Assembly: GCA_964035575.1 (NCBI GenBank)
Contig: OZ037844.1
Coordinates: forward strand, 1,054,001-1,118,000
Reading direction: 5' to 3'
Source: Rhynchopus sp. YZ270_cl-10
Lineage: Eukaryota > Euglenozoa > Diplonemea > Diplonemida > Diplonemidae
Length of the DNA stretch: 64,000 nt
The notes under the pieces are model-generated. The model did not search any database. It was not told the origin of the DNA and saw nothing but the letters and a program-made list of their open reading frames with translations. Made by a program: the position numbers and the translations under genes. Shown piece after piece: positions 9,497 through 18,648 of the stretch; position 1 is the stretch's first letter; each line of letters begins with the position of its first letter.

Positions 9497-10504
9497 CTAC
9501 ATTAATGATACAAAGTGAAGCGCGTTGCCCATGTCTGCGAATGTTGCGCACATGAAGCAGTAGGTACTGTGGAAGCCGAAGGTTCGGTACATATCCATAT
9601 ACCGCTCGCCTTGGTAGAGGAGAAGCGTGAAGTTGAAGGTGTCCTGGATGACAACAGCGTACAGTGCGAGAAGCGCGTCTAGCAGCACAATCCTTCCCAG
9701 CAGACCAAGACACTTCTGTCTTGGAATCACAAAGTGTTTGCAGGTAAAATGGAGCAGCAGAAACGCGATGCCAGAAATCCACACATAGCATACAAACCCT
9801 GGGAGAATGTGCGTGCAAAACGCAGGCAGCAAACACACCAAAATCACGATAGAAAAAATCCGCTTTGCGCGGAGCCCTTTGTCCCATTCGTCTTCGTCAC
9901 CCATGAATTCTGCTTTAGATTCGTAGTTTGTACGGACCTCTTCGATTTCGTCCATATTCTTTGCTTGAAGATAGTTTTTTCGGAAGATGTGAAGGTCCAC
10001 CTCCTCGCCGACATCGCTACGTGGGTCGGCGACTGAGAGTGCAGCAGAACGTTGTCCTATGATGATCTGCCTTGTGTATTCACCACCTACCATCCCAAAC
10101 ACAACGAAGACAGTTGCACCGCCATTTATCCATTTCGCATAGGCCAAAGTATACACATCCCACGCGGATGCCGTATCCCCAAAGTCGCGCACCGTAGTAA
10201 ACAAAATAAACCCCAAATGTGCCACATGGTATAGAACCTGAGGGGCAAGGAACCACCACGGAGGGTTCGCCAACGCAGTGATCGTCGCAGTGCCCGTCAT
10301 CAGCCGAATCCGTTCCCGTGAATACCCAAACCGGAACCGGAGCTCCAAAGTGTTAATCAGCACGGAAAGCGCTGTCAGGATCAGCACCGAAACTGGGATG
10401 AGGAAGTATGGGGGGAGGACTAGGTCAAGAAGCACGACGTCGCAGTCGCAACGGTCGAGGAGCTCCCATCCGTGGGTGGTGTTGTTCGACCCACTATCAT
10501 CCAT
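9497..10504 (-). CDS. Multi-pass membrane protein, family not recognised
   Basis: The protein has 335 residues. Hydrophobic spans lie at about residues 23-50, 84-104, 125-141, 216-234, 236-256 and 268-298, so six membrane passes are likely, with a possible seventh near 311-333. Between spans three and four is a charged loop of about 70 residues (VGEEVDLHIFRKN, NMDEIEEV, GDEDEWDKG) that is probably cytosolic. The N-terminus MDDSGSNNTTHGW has no cleavable signal peptide, and it has a potential N-glycosylation site if lumenal. The frame is uninterrupted from a good ATG to a TAA. I see no signature of a known transporter or receptor. Confidence 0.75.
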   Translation of the reverse strand: MDDSGSNNTTHGWELLDRCDCDVVLLDLVLPPYFLIPVSVLILTALSVLINTLELRFRFGYSRERIRLMTGTATITALANPPWWFLAPQVLYHVAHLGFILFTTVRDFGDTASAWDVYTLAYAKWINGGATVFVVFGMVGGEYTRQIIIGQRSAALSVADPRSDVGEEVDLHIFRKNYLQAKNMDEIEEVRTNYESKAEFMGDEDEWDKGLRAKRIFSIVILVCLLPAFCTHILPGFVCYVWISGIAFLLLHFTCKHFVIPRQKCLGLLGRIVLLDALLALYAVVIQDTFNFTLLLYQGERYMDMYRTFGFHSTYCFMCATFADMGNALHFVSLM

Positions 10505-10669
10505 GTGGGAGAAGTGGGAGGGATGGGGAGGGAAGGTATCGTGTATTGCCTAGGTGAGTGGTAAGAAAGGGGAATTGGCGGTGTGTGTAAGGAGAGCGTG
10601 GGGGGGTATGACTGAAAGAAGAAAAAGTGAAGTTATTAATGCAGGCACCTCCGACTGAAAGAAAAAAAA

Positions 10670-10800
10670 AAGTTGGCTTGAAATACAAAAGCCCTCTCGT
10701 GAACAGTGTACCGGTGGTATGACCCGGCTGTACCGGGGGGAGGTGGACACCCCAACCATGCAGTTCTACAATCCATTTCGTGGTTTACATCATGATAAAA
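10670..10800. repeat. SINE-like dispersed repeat, copy 3
   Basis: Words shared with copies 1 and 2 are TTGGCTTGAAATACAAAAGC, CTCTCGTGAACAGTGTACC, GTGGACACCCCAACCATGC and ACAATCCATTTCGTGG. It contains an extra hairpin-like GACCCGGCTGTACCGGG in the middle. Confidence 0.7.
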
Positions 10801-11716
10801 AAAGTGATGGGGGGGAGAGGAAAAAAAAAATGGCGTTTCTTTGTTATTCCGTCCGTTAACCAAAAACCCATCGCCCTCCCTTCCTCTCGCTTTAAGTGTT
10901 CCCTAAACCCAGAAAATGGCTGCAATATCGTGAGAATCATTCAAGAAGCCCTGGACGGTATAGTACCAATTATCCATTTGAGCATAATCATGAAGATGAT
11001 AGGGCTGCCACCCCTTGGGGGGGGAAAGAGAAAAACTTAAAAGATAAACATGCCTCATGTGCATACAAATCTGTACCGCAAAAGATGAAGCCTGGTAACA
11101 CCACTGTACAACACATCTGTTTTGTTTGCTCTGTCTGTTTAAAGTGTGTACCCTTCCTATTGGGAAGAACAGTGGGAGGTATCGGCGCAATAATGGCAGA
11201 AATACACACCAAGAGAGACGGAGAAACAAAAGTGTCAAAAGAAAGAAGAAAAAAAAAAATGACCAGAATGATCTAAAAGCCTTCTAGTGCTTTAGTCAAA
11301 CCCCATTACCCCACTCTGACATACACAGAACCTAGTGTTGTTTTTTTATATACCTTCTAAAAGACCCCCCCACCCCCATGTACCCACCTTTATCCTTAAA
11401 CCTTTAAGTTATTTTGCTTTTTATCAAACACAAAAAAAAAAGCCCCGGTAAAACCCGTTACCAAAAATTAAAAATAAAAATAAAAAAATTCCTGCTACCC
11501 TTGACCCCACGGAAGCGTTGTGCAACAAAAAATAAACACATTGCGACAATGTCTTTGATTTAGTTTTTTCTACTCCCGTGCACTACCCCTTTGAGTCCCG
11601 CACCCCCTTTTGCTAGTCAGCTGGACATACAGAGCGGAGCTGTTGGTTATGCTTCTTCCAAGTCTGTGTTGATGTAGGTGGTGTTCAATTCCAGTTTATT
11701 CTCTTTTTCTGAAAAC

Positions 11717-11757
11717 GGTTGTATTAGTGTAGCCACCCTAGAGTGTGCTCCACTATA
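11717..11757. repeat. 45-bp dispersed repeat, copy 2
   Basis: GGTTGTATTAGTGTAGCC and TAGAGTGTGCTCCACTATAT match the first copy base for base over more than 35 positions. It lies about 160-200 bp beyond the stop of the TPR-like gene. Confidence 0.7.
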
Positions 11758-11914
11758 TATTTTTTTTTGATAAAAACTGCCGAAGTAGTTGCAGTTGTCT
11801 CTGCGCTTTTTTCCTTTGAATAATTCAATAAAATACGCAAAATATTATCCAATTTAAGCCTCTACCATATTCTCACAAAATACACTTCTATTTTCAAAAA
11901 AAAAATTCAAAAAT

Positions 11915-13515
11915 TCAAAAAAAAAACAAGCATACCGCAAGGAGAGGCCGCGAATCCCCTTCTAGAATAGGTATTATTTGCCTTTTATGTGTTTCAATGA
12001 AAGCATCATAGGTGTGGATAACCGCACGCAGCTGAGTGCAGTCTGCCTCAAGCGAGGCTTCAATCGCGTCAATACGGCGGAACAATTCTTCATGAAGAGA
12101 GAGCCGGGTAAACCCTGAATGCCAATGCGCTACCTCCATCGAATCGACCACAAGCGAACCTTCATCACACGAACTTTGCACTGGGGTGGCAACAACATCG
12201 GAGTGTACAAGACTGTTCACAACGTGCTCCTGCTGAAGAGGCTGACTGTTAACCCTAAGAGGGGGCACCGCGTCATGTGGTTCGTCCATCCACGTCAAGG
12301 GTGCGCCCACCTGCACCACAGTATCACTCTGCACCGCCACCAAGTCAGTGGTCAATCCTTTCAACCCGGAGCTCTCAATGAACTCCAAAAACCCTGCAAC
12401 CACCTTCTTCACCTGACCCGCCTTTGTCTTCCTCTTTCGATCCCTCCGCCCCGTCGGCGCTTTTGCCTGCACACTCTTCTTCTTTCCTTCCTTTGGCAGA
12501 TTCCACTCCGAAAGGCTTTTATAAGGTAGAATAGCCTGCTGTAAGGAGGGAGGACAGAGGGTAACTGCACGGCTCAAGCCTTCGGAGGTGATCTCAATGT
12601 CACCATCTTGGACGTGGACGAGACGTTTGGCGCGTTCGACAACGTTTTCTTTGTTGGTTGGGCCAAAGATAAGTTTTGCGAGCTCAAAGGGGCTGAGGCA
12701 GCCGTAGATGTAACGTTCCTGTGCCTCGTCTGAAGGGGAGGAGAAAAACGTCGCGTAATACGAAGATGGACTGACAGCGTGTGGCACGCCTGAGGTGGCG
12801 CCGTCGGAGATGCCTTGCTCTGCTCCGGTGCGGATCACCTCGCGGAGTTTGTCTGCAGCCTGGGGAGGGAGGGGATGGGGATGAGGTTTTTAGAATAAGT
12901 AAAAAGAAACTTAAGTTGTTGATGCAGGCACGATACCAGCCATCCAAATGAAAGTATAAAGTATTTGCGGGCTACAACAGAAGAAATAAACAAATTTATT
13001 GCAAAAGAGGGTGGGGAAACAAATGTAACCTTTGGGTAGATTTCATAAAACTCTGGGGGAAAAAAAATCAAACATACTGTTTCATAAAGCCCGAGCTCCA
13101 CATAGCACCGTGAGATTTGGTACTTCGGAATGACGCTGTACGGCAACAGCTCTTCGGCTCGTCTATATGACACGAGGGCGGCTTTCCATTCGCCGAGGTG
13201 CCGGCTCTGGACGTCGCCTAGGCTTATGCTGGCACGGCCTGCGTATTTGGGGGAGCCTGTGAGGTTGCTGGCCATGCGGAGGACAGTGAGTGCGTTTTGG
13301 ACGGAGGCGTCGGACGCTGCTGGTGAATAGACACCGCTTTGCACCGTTCGGTCAACGTACTGCTTCAGCAACTCAAGACCCACAGAGGACACAAACTCTG
13401 CTAGTGGTGCCTGGTCGAAGAGACTCAGCATAGGTGAAAAGTCCAGCACCGCTACCGCAAATACCAACAGCACCACTGTCATCCACCCCCCACGGCCCGA
13501 GCTGCCCCCCCGCAT
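11915..13515 (-). CDS. TPR-like protein, two exons visible
   Basis: Exon 1 (13515-13078, 146 codons) starts at MRGGSSGRGGW, has a hydrophobic span at residues 12-25 that could anchor the protein, then helical pairs such as AALVSYRRAEELLP and KYQISRCYVELGLYE typical of TPR repeats. A 218-bp intron (13077-12860) has a GTATGT donor and a CCCCAG acceptor; joining the exons keeps frame and gives LYETAADKLREVIR, a natural TPR helix. Exon 2 (12859-11915) adds 314 residues with a basic patch RRDRKRKTKAG and a coiled, acidic C-terminal part. The last codons run into poly-T beside another donor-like GTATGC at 11935, so a further exon may exist. I chose the ATG at 13515; the upstream frame is low-complexity. 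No family name is justified. Confidence 0.65.
12910..12962. repeat. Short dispersed repeat within an intron
   Basis: TTGATGCAGGCACGATACC and AGCCATCCAAATGAAAG match the repeat at 47808-47868 and 5150-5208, which also contain CTCCGACTGACCC in the middle. This copy lacks that central part. It lies wholly within the intron of the TPR-like gene. Confidence 0.6.
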
Positions 13516-13743
13516 GGTCCCCAGTGCTGGCGGGGGCGCCGGCACGTAGGGAGCCCTCTGTCCAGCAGTAATCTTGCTAATTGTCCCACCACCCCAAAAG
13601 GGGGAATATTGTTTTGGAAAATTTAAAAAAAAAAAAAAAAAAAAACAGGGGGAAGAGAGAAAGGGAAAGAGGGAGGGAAACACGCAGCAGCTGTGTTTCT
13701 TTTTGTGGGGTTTTGGTGTATCTGAAGAGGGGGTGGGGGTGGT

Positions 13744-14011
13744 GGTGAGAGTGGTGAGGATGGGGAAGAAGGTTATGGGAAATGAGGTGATTTGGATGGA
13801 ACACAAATGAACAGCTTTTCCCCTCTTTCTTCCTATGGCTGATGTGCATTGTATTGACCATCAATAAAGAGAAGTTGAAAGTGCAAACGCCTCACCGTTC
13901 GTCGGCGGACGCAGGCACTGGTTCTCCCAATAAATACTTTGGGTGCTTTGCTTGAGAGGCATCATGAACAGTGCGGAACTCTGTGGTCTGGCACGGAGCC
14001 ACCTGCACTCA
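13744..14011. repeat. Duplicated block A, copy 1
   Basis: This segment is nearly identical to 23523-23801, including GAACACAAATGAACAGC, CTCACCGTTCGTCGGCGG and CTGGCACGGAGCCACCTGC. It lies between the TPR-like gene and ANK1. The following bases to about 14100 are also alike but more diverged. It marks a segmental duplication involving the ankyrin loci. Confidence 0.8.
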
Positions 14012-14156
14012 CCAGTAAAAGATAACAGACCTGACATTGCATTTATGAAAAGATGTTTTTATTTGAAAAGTGTTATGTTACCACCATCATTACTGATGGT
14101 ATAGCCCAAGGGGAATTTCAAAGAAAACAATGATTCAGCTCAAGAGCCGCAGACAA

Positions 14157-17100
14157 TCAGGAAGGCTGTATTCCCACTGCGGTCACCTCAGACGCGTTCG
14201 TATAGTGCTCGAGAAGAATCTGCGCCACACGATGTCCATGTCGACGTGATGCGACGTGCAACGCAGTCTCGCCCCCATTAGCTGCGTGATTCACATTCAC
14301 CTCCGGCAAGCCCACAAGATAGCGCATAATCTCGGTGTGTCCAAAATATGCTGCAAGGATGAGACACGTGTTACCTGCGATGTCTGTGGCACGCACTCCC
14401 GCACCTGCTTCGACCAACATCTTCACCTTTGCCACATCCCCGTTTTCGCAAGCCACAAGCAGAGGCGAACGACCCAAGTTGTTCCTGGCCTCGATGTCTG
14501 CCCCTCCATCAATCAGCACCTGCACCACATCAGGACCACCCATCTTTGCTTCCCAGTGCAACACAGTCATCCCGTTCTCATCTGCGTGATTCACGTCCAC
14601 CTCCGGCAAGCCCACAAGATAGCGCATCATGTCAAATCCTTCCTGCAATGAACATCTACACCTTGCCCCTCGGATAAGACACGTGTCACCTTTGTTATCA
14701 GCAGCTTGCACATCCGCACCTGCGCCGACCAACACTTTCACTATAGCGAGATGCCCTGAAGAGCTCGCACAGAGCAGAGGTGTACGACCCCAGCTGCTCC
14801 TGGCCTCGATGTCTGCCCCTCCATCAATCAGCGCCTGCACCACATCGTGATGTACTCCCTGCTGTATCGCACAGAACAGTGCACTCCTGCCGTTGCGCAC
14901 TTCATCCACATCCACCTGTGGCAAGCCTGCAAGGTAGCGCACCGTCTCAGTGTGTCCTTGAATCACTGCGAGCAGAAGACAGGAGTCTCTTCTCTTGTCT
15001 GCTTCAGCCACTGCTGCACCTGCTTCGACCAACATCTTCACAATGTCGAGCTTGCCTAAAGTACAAGCCACGAGCAGAGGTGCACAACCCAAGTTGTTCC
15101 TTCTCTCGATGTCTGCCCCTGCTCCAATCAGCACCTGCACCACATCGGGATGTCCTTCCTGCGCTGCCCAGTGCAACGCAGTGTAGCCGTCATCATCTGT
15201 GTGATTCACATCCACATCCTTCAAGCCCGCAAGATAGCGCACAGTCTCGGTGTGTCCACGGAGTGACGCAAGGGCAAGACACGTGTCTCCATCCTTGTCT
15301 GTGACACACACTCCCGCACCTGCTTCGACCAACATCCTGGCAACTTCAAGTCCCCCACACTCGCTAGCCCACAGCAGAGGCGAACGACCAAAGTTGTCCC
15401 TTCGCTCGATGTCTGCCCCTGCTCCAATCAGCACCTGCACCACATCGGGATGTCCTTCCTGCGCTGCCCAGTGCAACGCAGTGTAGCCGGCATCATTTGT
15501 GTGATTCACATCCACATCCTTCAAGCCAACAAGATAGCGCACAGTCTCGGTGTGTCCACGGAGTGACGCAAGGGCAAGACACGTGTCTCCATCCTTGTCT
15601 GTGACACGCACTCCCTCACCTGCTTCGACCAACATCCTGGCAACTTCAAGTCCCCCACACTCGCAAGCACACAGCAGAGGCGAACGACCCAAGTTGTCCC
15701 TTCGCTCGATGTCTGCCCCTGCTCCAATCAGCACCTGCACCACATCGGGGTGTCCTTCGACCACCGCATGCTGCAACGCAGTTTGGTTGTTCAGGCCTTG
15801 GTGATTCACGTCGACATCCTTCAAGCCAACAAAATAACGCACAACATCGGGATGCCCACCATTCGCAGAAAGCATAAGACATGTGTTTCCTTCGTTGTCT
15901 GTGACACACACTCCTGCACCTGCTTCGACCAACATCTTCACAATATCGAGATGCCCTGTGGTGCTTGCCCTGAGAAGAGGTGAACATCCCTCCTTGTCTT
16001 TTGTCTCGATGTCTGCCCCTGCATCAATCAGCACCTGCACCACATCTGGATGTCCTTCCTGCACTGCACTGTACAATGCAGTGTGGTTGTTCATTGCTTG
16101 GTAATTGACTTCCACCTCCGGCAAGCCCACAAGATAGCGCACAGTCTCGGTGTGTCCAGAATATGAAGCACGGATAAGACACGTGTTTCCTTCATATTTG
16201 TCTGTGACACGCACTCCTGCACCTGCTTCGACCAACATCTTCACAATGTCGAGATGCCCTATGGTGCTTGCCATGAGCAGAGGTGAACGGCCATTATTGG
16301 TCTTCGCCTCGATGTCAGCCCCTGCATCAATGAGCACCCGCACCACATCGGAATATCCTTCCTGCACTGCGCAGTGCAACGCAGTGTAGCCGCTGACACC
16401 TGAGTGGTTTACATCCACATCCTTCAAGCCAACAAGATAGCGCACAGTCTCGATGTGTCCACGGACTGACGCAAGGGAAAGATCTGTGAGAAGGTTGTTG
16501 TCTGTGACACGCACTCTCGCACCTGCTTCGACCAACATCTTCACAATATTGAGATGTCCACAACCACTTGCCAACAGCAAAGGTGAACGTCCCTTCTCGT
16601 CTGTTGTCTCGATGTCTGCACCTGCATCAATGAGCACCCGCAACACATCGGGAAACTGTTTCCACACTGCCCAGTGCAACGCAGTGTCGCCGTTGTTGTC
16701 TGAATGATTCACGTCCACCTCTTTCAAGCCCACAAGAGAGCGCACAGTCTCGGTGTGTCCATGATATGACGCAAGCATAAGACACGTCTGCCCGTTGTCG
16801 CCTAGGACACGCACTCCCGCACCTGCTTCGATCAACATCTTCACAATGTCGAGCTTGCCTAAAGCACTAGCCACAAGCAGAGGCGAACGACCAAAGTTGT
16901 TCCTTCTCTCGATGTCTGCTCCTGCTCCAATCAGCACCTGCACCACATCTGGGTGTCCTTTGACCACCACATTGTGCAACGCAGTTTGGTTGTTCATTCC
17001 TTGGTGATTTACATCCACATCCTTCAAGCCAACAAAATAACGCACAGTCTCGGTGTGTCCACCATTCGCAGCAAGCATAAGACACGTGTCTCCTTCGTTG

Positions 17101-17672
17101 TCTGTGACACACACCCTCGCACCTGCTTCGACCAACATCTTCACAATATCGAGATGTCCTGTGGTGCTCGCCCTGAGCAGAGGTGAACGTCCATTCTCGT
17201 CCTTTGTCTCGATGTCTGCCTCTGCATCAATGAGCACCTGACACACTGCAGGGTCCTCCCACATGGCTGGACAGGGACGAGGTTTCTTACTTTGGATGTC
17301 TGCCTCCTGCCCGTGTAGGACAAACGCAACGTTGCTGCAGACTGACTTCCAATGCTGCAAGAGGACCTCCGTGCACGCAGTATGGTCTGCGTGGATGCAC
17401 TCACTCAGCAGCATCCCAAAGCCCATCTGCGTTGTCTCAACATACGGAAGAAGCAGTGCGAGGCATTCATCGTGGTTCCCTCTGCATGCCTCGTGCACAG
17501 CATCGAAGGCAACCGTTTTGCTGTCTGTGTCTGGTCTGAGCTTCTCAAGTCCCACCCGCACGGCAGTCGTGTCGCCGTTCCTGGCAGCCTCCACCAAGAC
17601 CGAGTCTGCAGAAAGCTTTCTTCTCTTTGGTGCCTTCTCGTCAGGTGTGCTGTCTGCGTGTCGCTTCGACAT
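14157..17672 (-). CDS. Large ankyrin-repeat protein ANK1
   Basis: The protein has 1171 residues from the ATG at 17672. I prefer this start because all four family members begin MSK and share homology from there; an in-frame ATG at 17759 would add 29 residues. After a short leader with a basic nuclear-localisation-like motif (KAPKRRKLS) and a conserved N-terminal region (VLVEAARNGDTTAV, CRGNHDECLALLLPY), there are about 30 ankyrin repeats in ten modules of roughly 100 residues. Each module has three repeats ending near DIVKMLVEAGA, ETVRYLVGL and DVVQVLIDAGAD. Ankyrin arrays bind proteins; no catalytic domain, signal peptide or membrane span is visible. Adjacent modules (for example DNA around 15180-15480 and 15480-15780) are almost identical with a 300-bp period, showing recent tandem duplication. 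The partner is unknown. Confidence 0.9.
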   Translation of the reverse strand: MSKRHADSTPDEKAPKRRKLSADSVLVEAARNGDTTAVRVGLEKLRPDTDSKTVAFDAVHEACRGNHDECLALLLPYVETTQMGFGMLLSECIHADHTACTEVLLQHWKSVCSNVAFVLHGQEADIQSKKPRPCPAMWEDPAVCQVLIDAEADIETKDENGRSPLLRASTTGHLDIVKMLVEAGARVCVTDNEGDTCLMLAANGGHTETVRYFVGLKDVDVNHQGMNNQTALHNVVVKGHPDVVQVLIGAGADIERRNNFGRSPLLVASALGKLDIVKMLIEAGAGVRVLGDNGQTCLMLASYHGHTETVRSLVGLKEVDVNHSDNNGDTALHWAVWKQFPDVLRVLIDAGADIETTDEKGRSPLLLASGCGHLNIVKMLVEAGARVRVTDNNLLTDLSLASVRGHIETVRYLVGLKDVDVNHSGVSGYTALHCAVQEGYSDVVRVLIDAGADIEAKTNNGRSPLLMASTIGHLDIVKMLVEAGAGVRVTDKYEGNTCLIRASYSGHTETVRYLVGLPEVEVNYQAMNNHTALYSAVQEGHPDVVQVLIDAGADIETKDKEGCSPLLRASTTGHLDIVKMLVEAGAGVCVTDNEGNTCLMLSANGGHPDVVRYFVGLKDVDVNHQGLNNQTALQHAVVEGHPDVVQVLIGAGADIERRDNLGRSPLLCACECGGLEVARMLVEAGEGVRVTDKDGDTCLALASLRGHTETVRYLVGLKDVDVNHTNDAGYTALHWAAQEGHPDVVQVLIGAGADIERRDNFGRSPLLWASECGGLEVARMLVEAGAGVCVTDKDGDTCLALASLRGHTETVRYLAGLKDVDVNHTDDDGYTALHWAAQEGHPDVVQVLIGAGADIERRNNLGCAPLLVACTLGKLDIVKMLVEAGAAVAEADKRRDSCLLLAVIQGHTETVRYLAGLPQVDVDEVRNGRSALFCAIQQGVHHDVVQALIDGGADIEARSSWGRTPLLCASSSGHLAIVKVLVGAGADVQAADNKGDTCLIRGARCRCSLQEGFDMMRYLVGLPEVDVNHADENGMTVLHWEAKMGGPDVVQVLIDGGADIEARNNLGRSPLLVACENGDVAKVKMLVEAGAGVRATDIAGNTCLILAAYFGHTEIMRYLVGLPEVNVNHAANGGETALHVASRRHGHRVAQILLEHYTNASEVTAVGIQPS

Positions 17673-17830
17673 GGTTTTGAACTTCTCGTTAATGTGTGTT
17701 GTGGTTTTCCTTTTCATGCGTGGGTTGTGAGGTGGGGAGGAGGGACACAAAGGAGACAAAGGAGGGGTCTGAAGACGTCACTTTCAGGCTTTCCTTCTGT
17801 TCTGCGTGTGGGCATCACTGACATATCTCA
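17673..17830 (-). promoter_or_regulatory. Conserved 5' flank of ANK1
   Basis: About 150 bp upstream of the start is conserved with ANK2 and ANK3, including CTGAAGACGTCACTTTCAGG, in which GACGTCAC (17774-17781) matches the core of a CREB/ATF-type site, and the word GCGTGTGGGCATCA. The conservation may reflect duplication rather than regulation. Confidence 0.4.
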
Positions 17831-17919
17831 GATTTAGTAGTGAGAGTGGCGAGGATGGAGGTGAAAGAAGGTTGTGGGAAAACATATGGGATGGTTGTGC
17901 TGGTTTTCTTCTTTGGAAG

Positions 17920-17963
17920 ACTTGGTTGTATTAGTGTAGCCACCCTAGAGTGTGCTCCACTAT
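17920..17963. repeat. 45-bp dispersed repeat, copy 3
   Basis: ACTTGGTTGTATTAGTGTAG and CACCCTAGAGTGTGCTCCAC are the same as in the copies at 395 and 11717. This copy lies upstream of ANK1 rather than downstream of a gene. Confidence 0.7.
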
Positions 17964-18648
17964 ATTCTTTTCTTTTCCCCGTATCTGGCTGATGTCTGTA
18001 TTGTGAGTCAAAGCCTTTAACAAGCCTTTCTGCTTGTTTTGTTTCTCTCTCCCTACGTCACGTTCTGAAAGCAGTCCTACGGGGAAAGAGGGAGACATGG
18101 GTCACCCATGCTTGACACATGATGGTGACAAAACGTGGCAATGTTTACACAGCGCCAAACGCAATTATTTTTTGTAGTTTCGACAATCACCTGTCCGAGG
18201 ACGGGTTCTGTACACAAAGGTAGCCCGAAGGCTAATGAATTTCAAAGGTACAGATGCAGATCATCCTCAACCCAAAGAAATCTGTTTTAAGTTTTTCTGA
18301 AAAGTTGAAAAGTTGAAAAATTGAAAAGAAGAGCGCGTTGCACGAACACCCTTGTCTTGCTAATTGCAATATTGCACGGTATCTAACATTTAGAACAAAA
18401 ACCAGAAAGGGCAACAGAACGTGTTTTTCCTATCCCCACCCAGTAGCAGTGCCCCCCGTAGCATTGGTCGCAGGAGGTCTTCAGTCTTCTGCTCGTGGGG
18501 TTTGGGAGGGTTTGGGATATGATTTGCCAGAAAAAATACAAACGTCCTAAACCGGCCTCACCACTCACGTCAAGTAGCCGACACACACAAATAAAAAAAG
18601 GACGGAATTTCAAAGAAAACAATGATTCAACTCAAGAGCCGCAGACAA
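17964..18648. other. Spacer between ANK1 and ANK2
   Basis: The first part contains repeat words shared with 23860-23940 (ATGGTGACAAAACGTGGC) and with 8340-8430 (GAGGACGGG, GGTTCTGTACA). From about 18300 it is homologous to 29830-30073: a short TTGAAAAG array of about four units, then ACACCCTTGTCTTGCTAAT and GGTCGCAGGAGGTCTTCAG. The sequence CCTAAACCGG at 18550-18556 is the empty insertion site of the element at 30074. No gene is supported. Confidence 0.6.

Larger units (their letters stand above)
10505..11914. other. Spacer with dispersed repeats
   Basis: The spacer separates the membrane protein from the TPR-like gene. It contains the CTCCGACTGA word, a SINE-like copy (10670-10800), a copy of the 45-bp repeat (11717) and poly-A or poly-T runs. 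The minus-strand open frames here are compositional. A short third exon of the TPR-like gene could lie in the part below 11900 but I cannot identify one. Confidence 0.5.

Noticed and set aside
13053-13077. A 25-bp mini-intron (GTATG to CCCCCAG) in the TPR-like gene
   Set aside because: All other introns here are 119-222 bp, and a 218-bp intron from the same donor gives a better TPR reading frame.
13516-13806. N-terminal extension of the TPR-like gene to an ATG at 13806
   Set aside because: The extra residues are low-complexity (poly-Pro/Thr, poly-Phe) and derive from T-rich and duplicated spacer DNA; the ATG at 13515 is more credible.
17263-17837. Plus-strand frames of 155-165 codons opposite the N-terminal part of each ankyrin gene
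   Set aside because: They are conserved only because the sense strand is conserved; they lack protein-like features and are shadows of the ankyrin coding strand.
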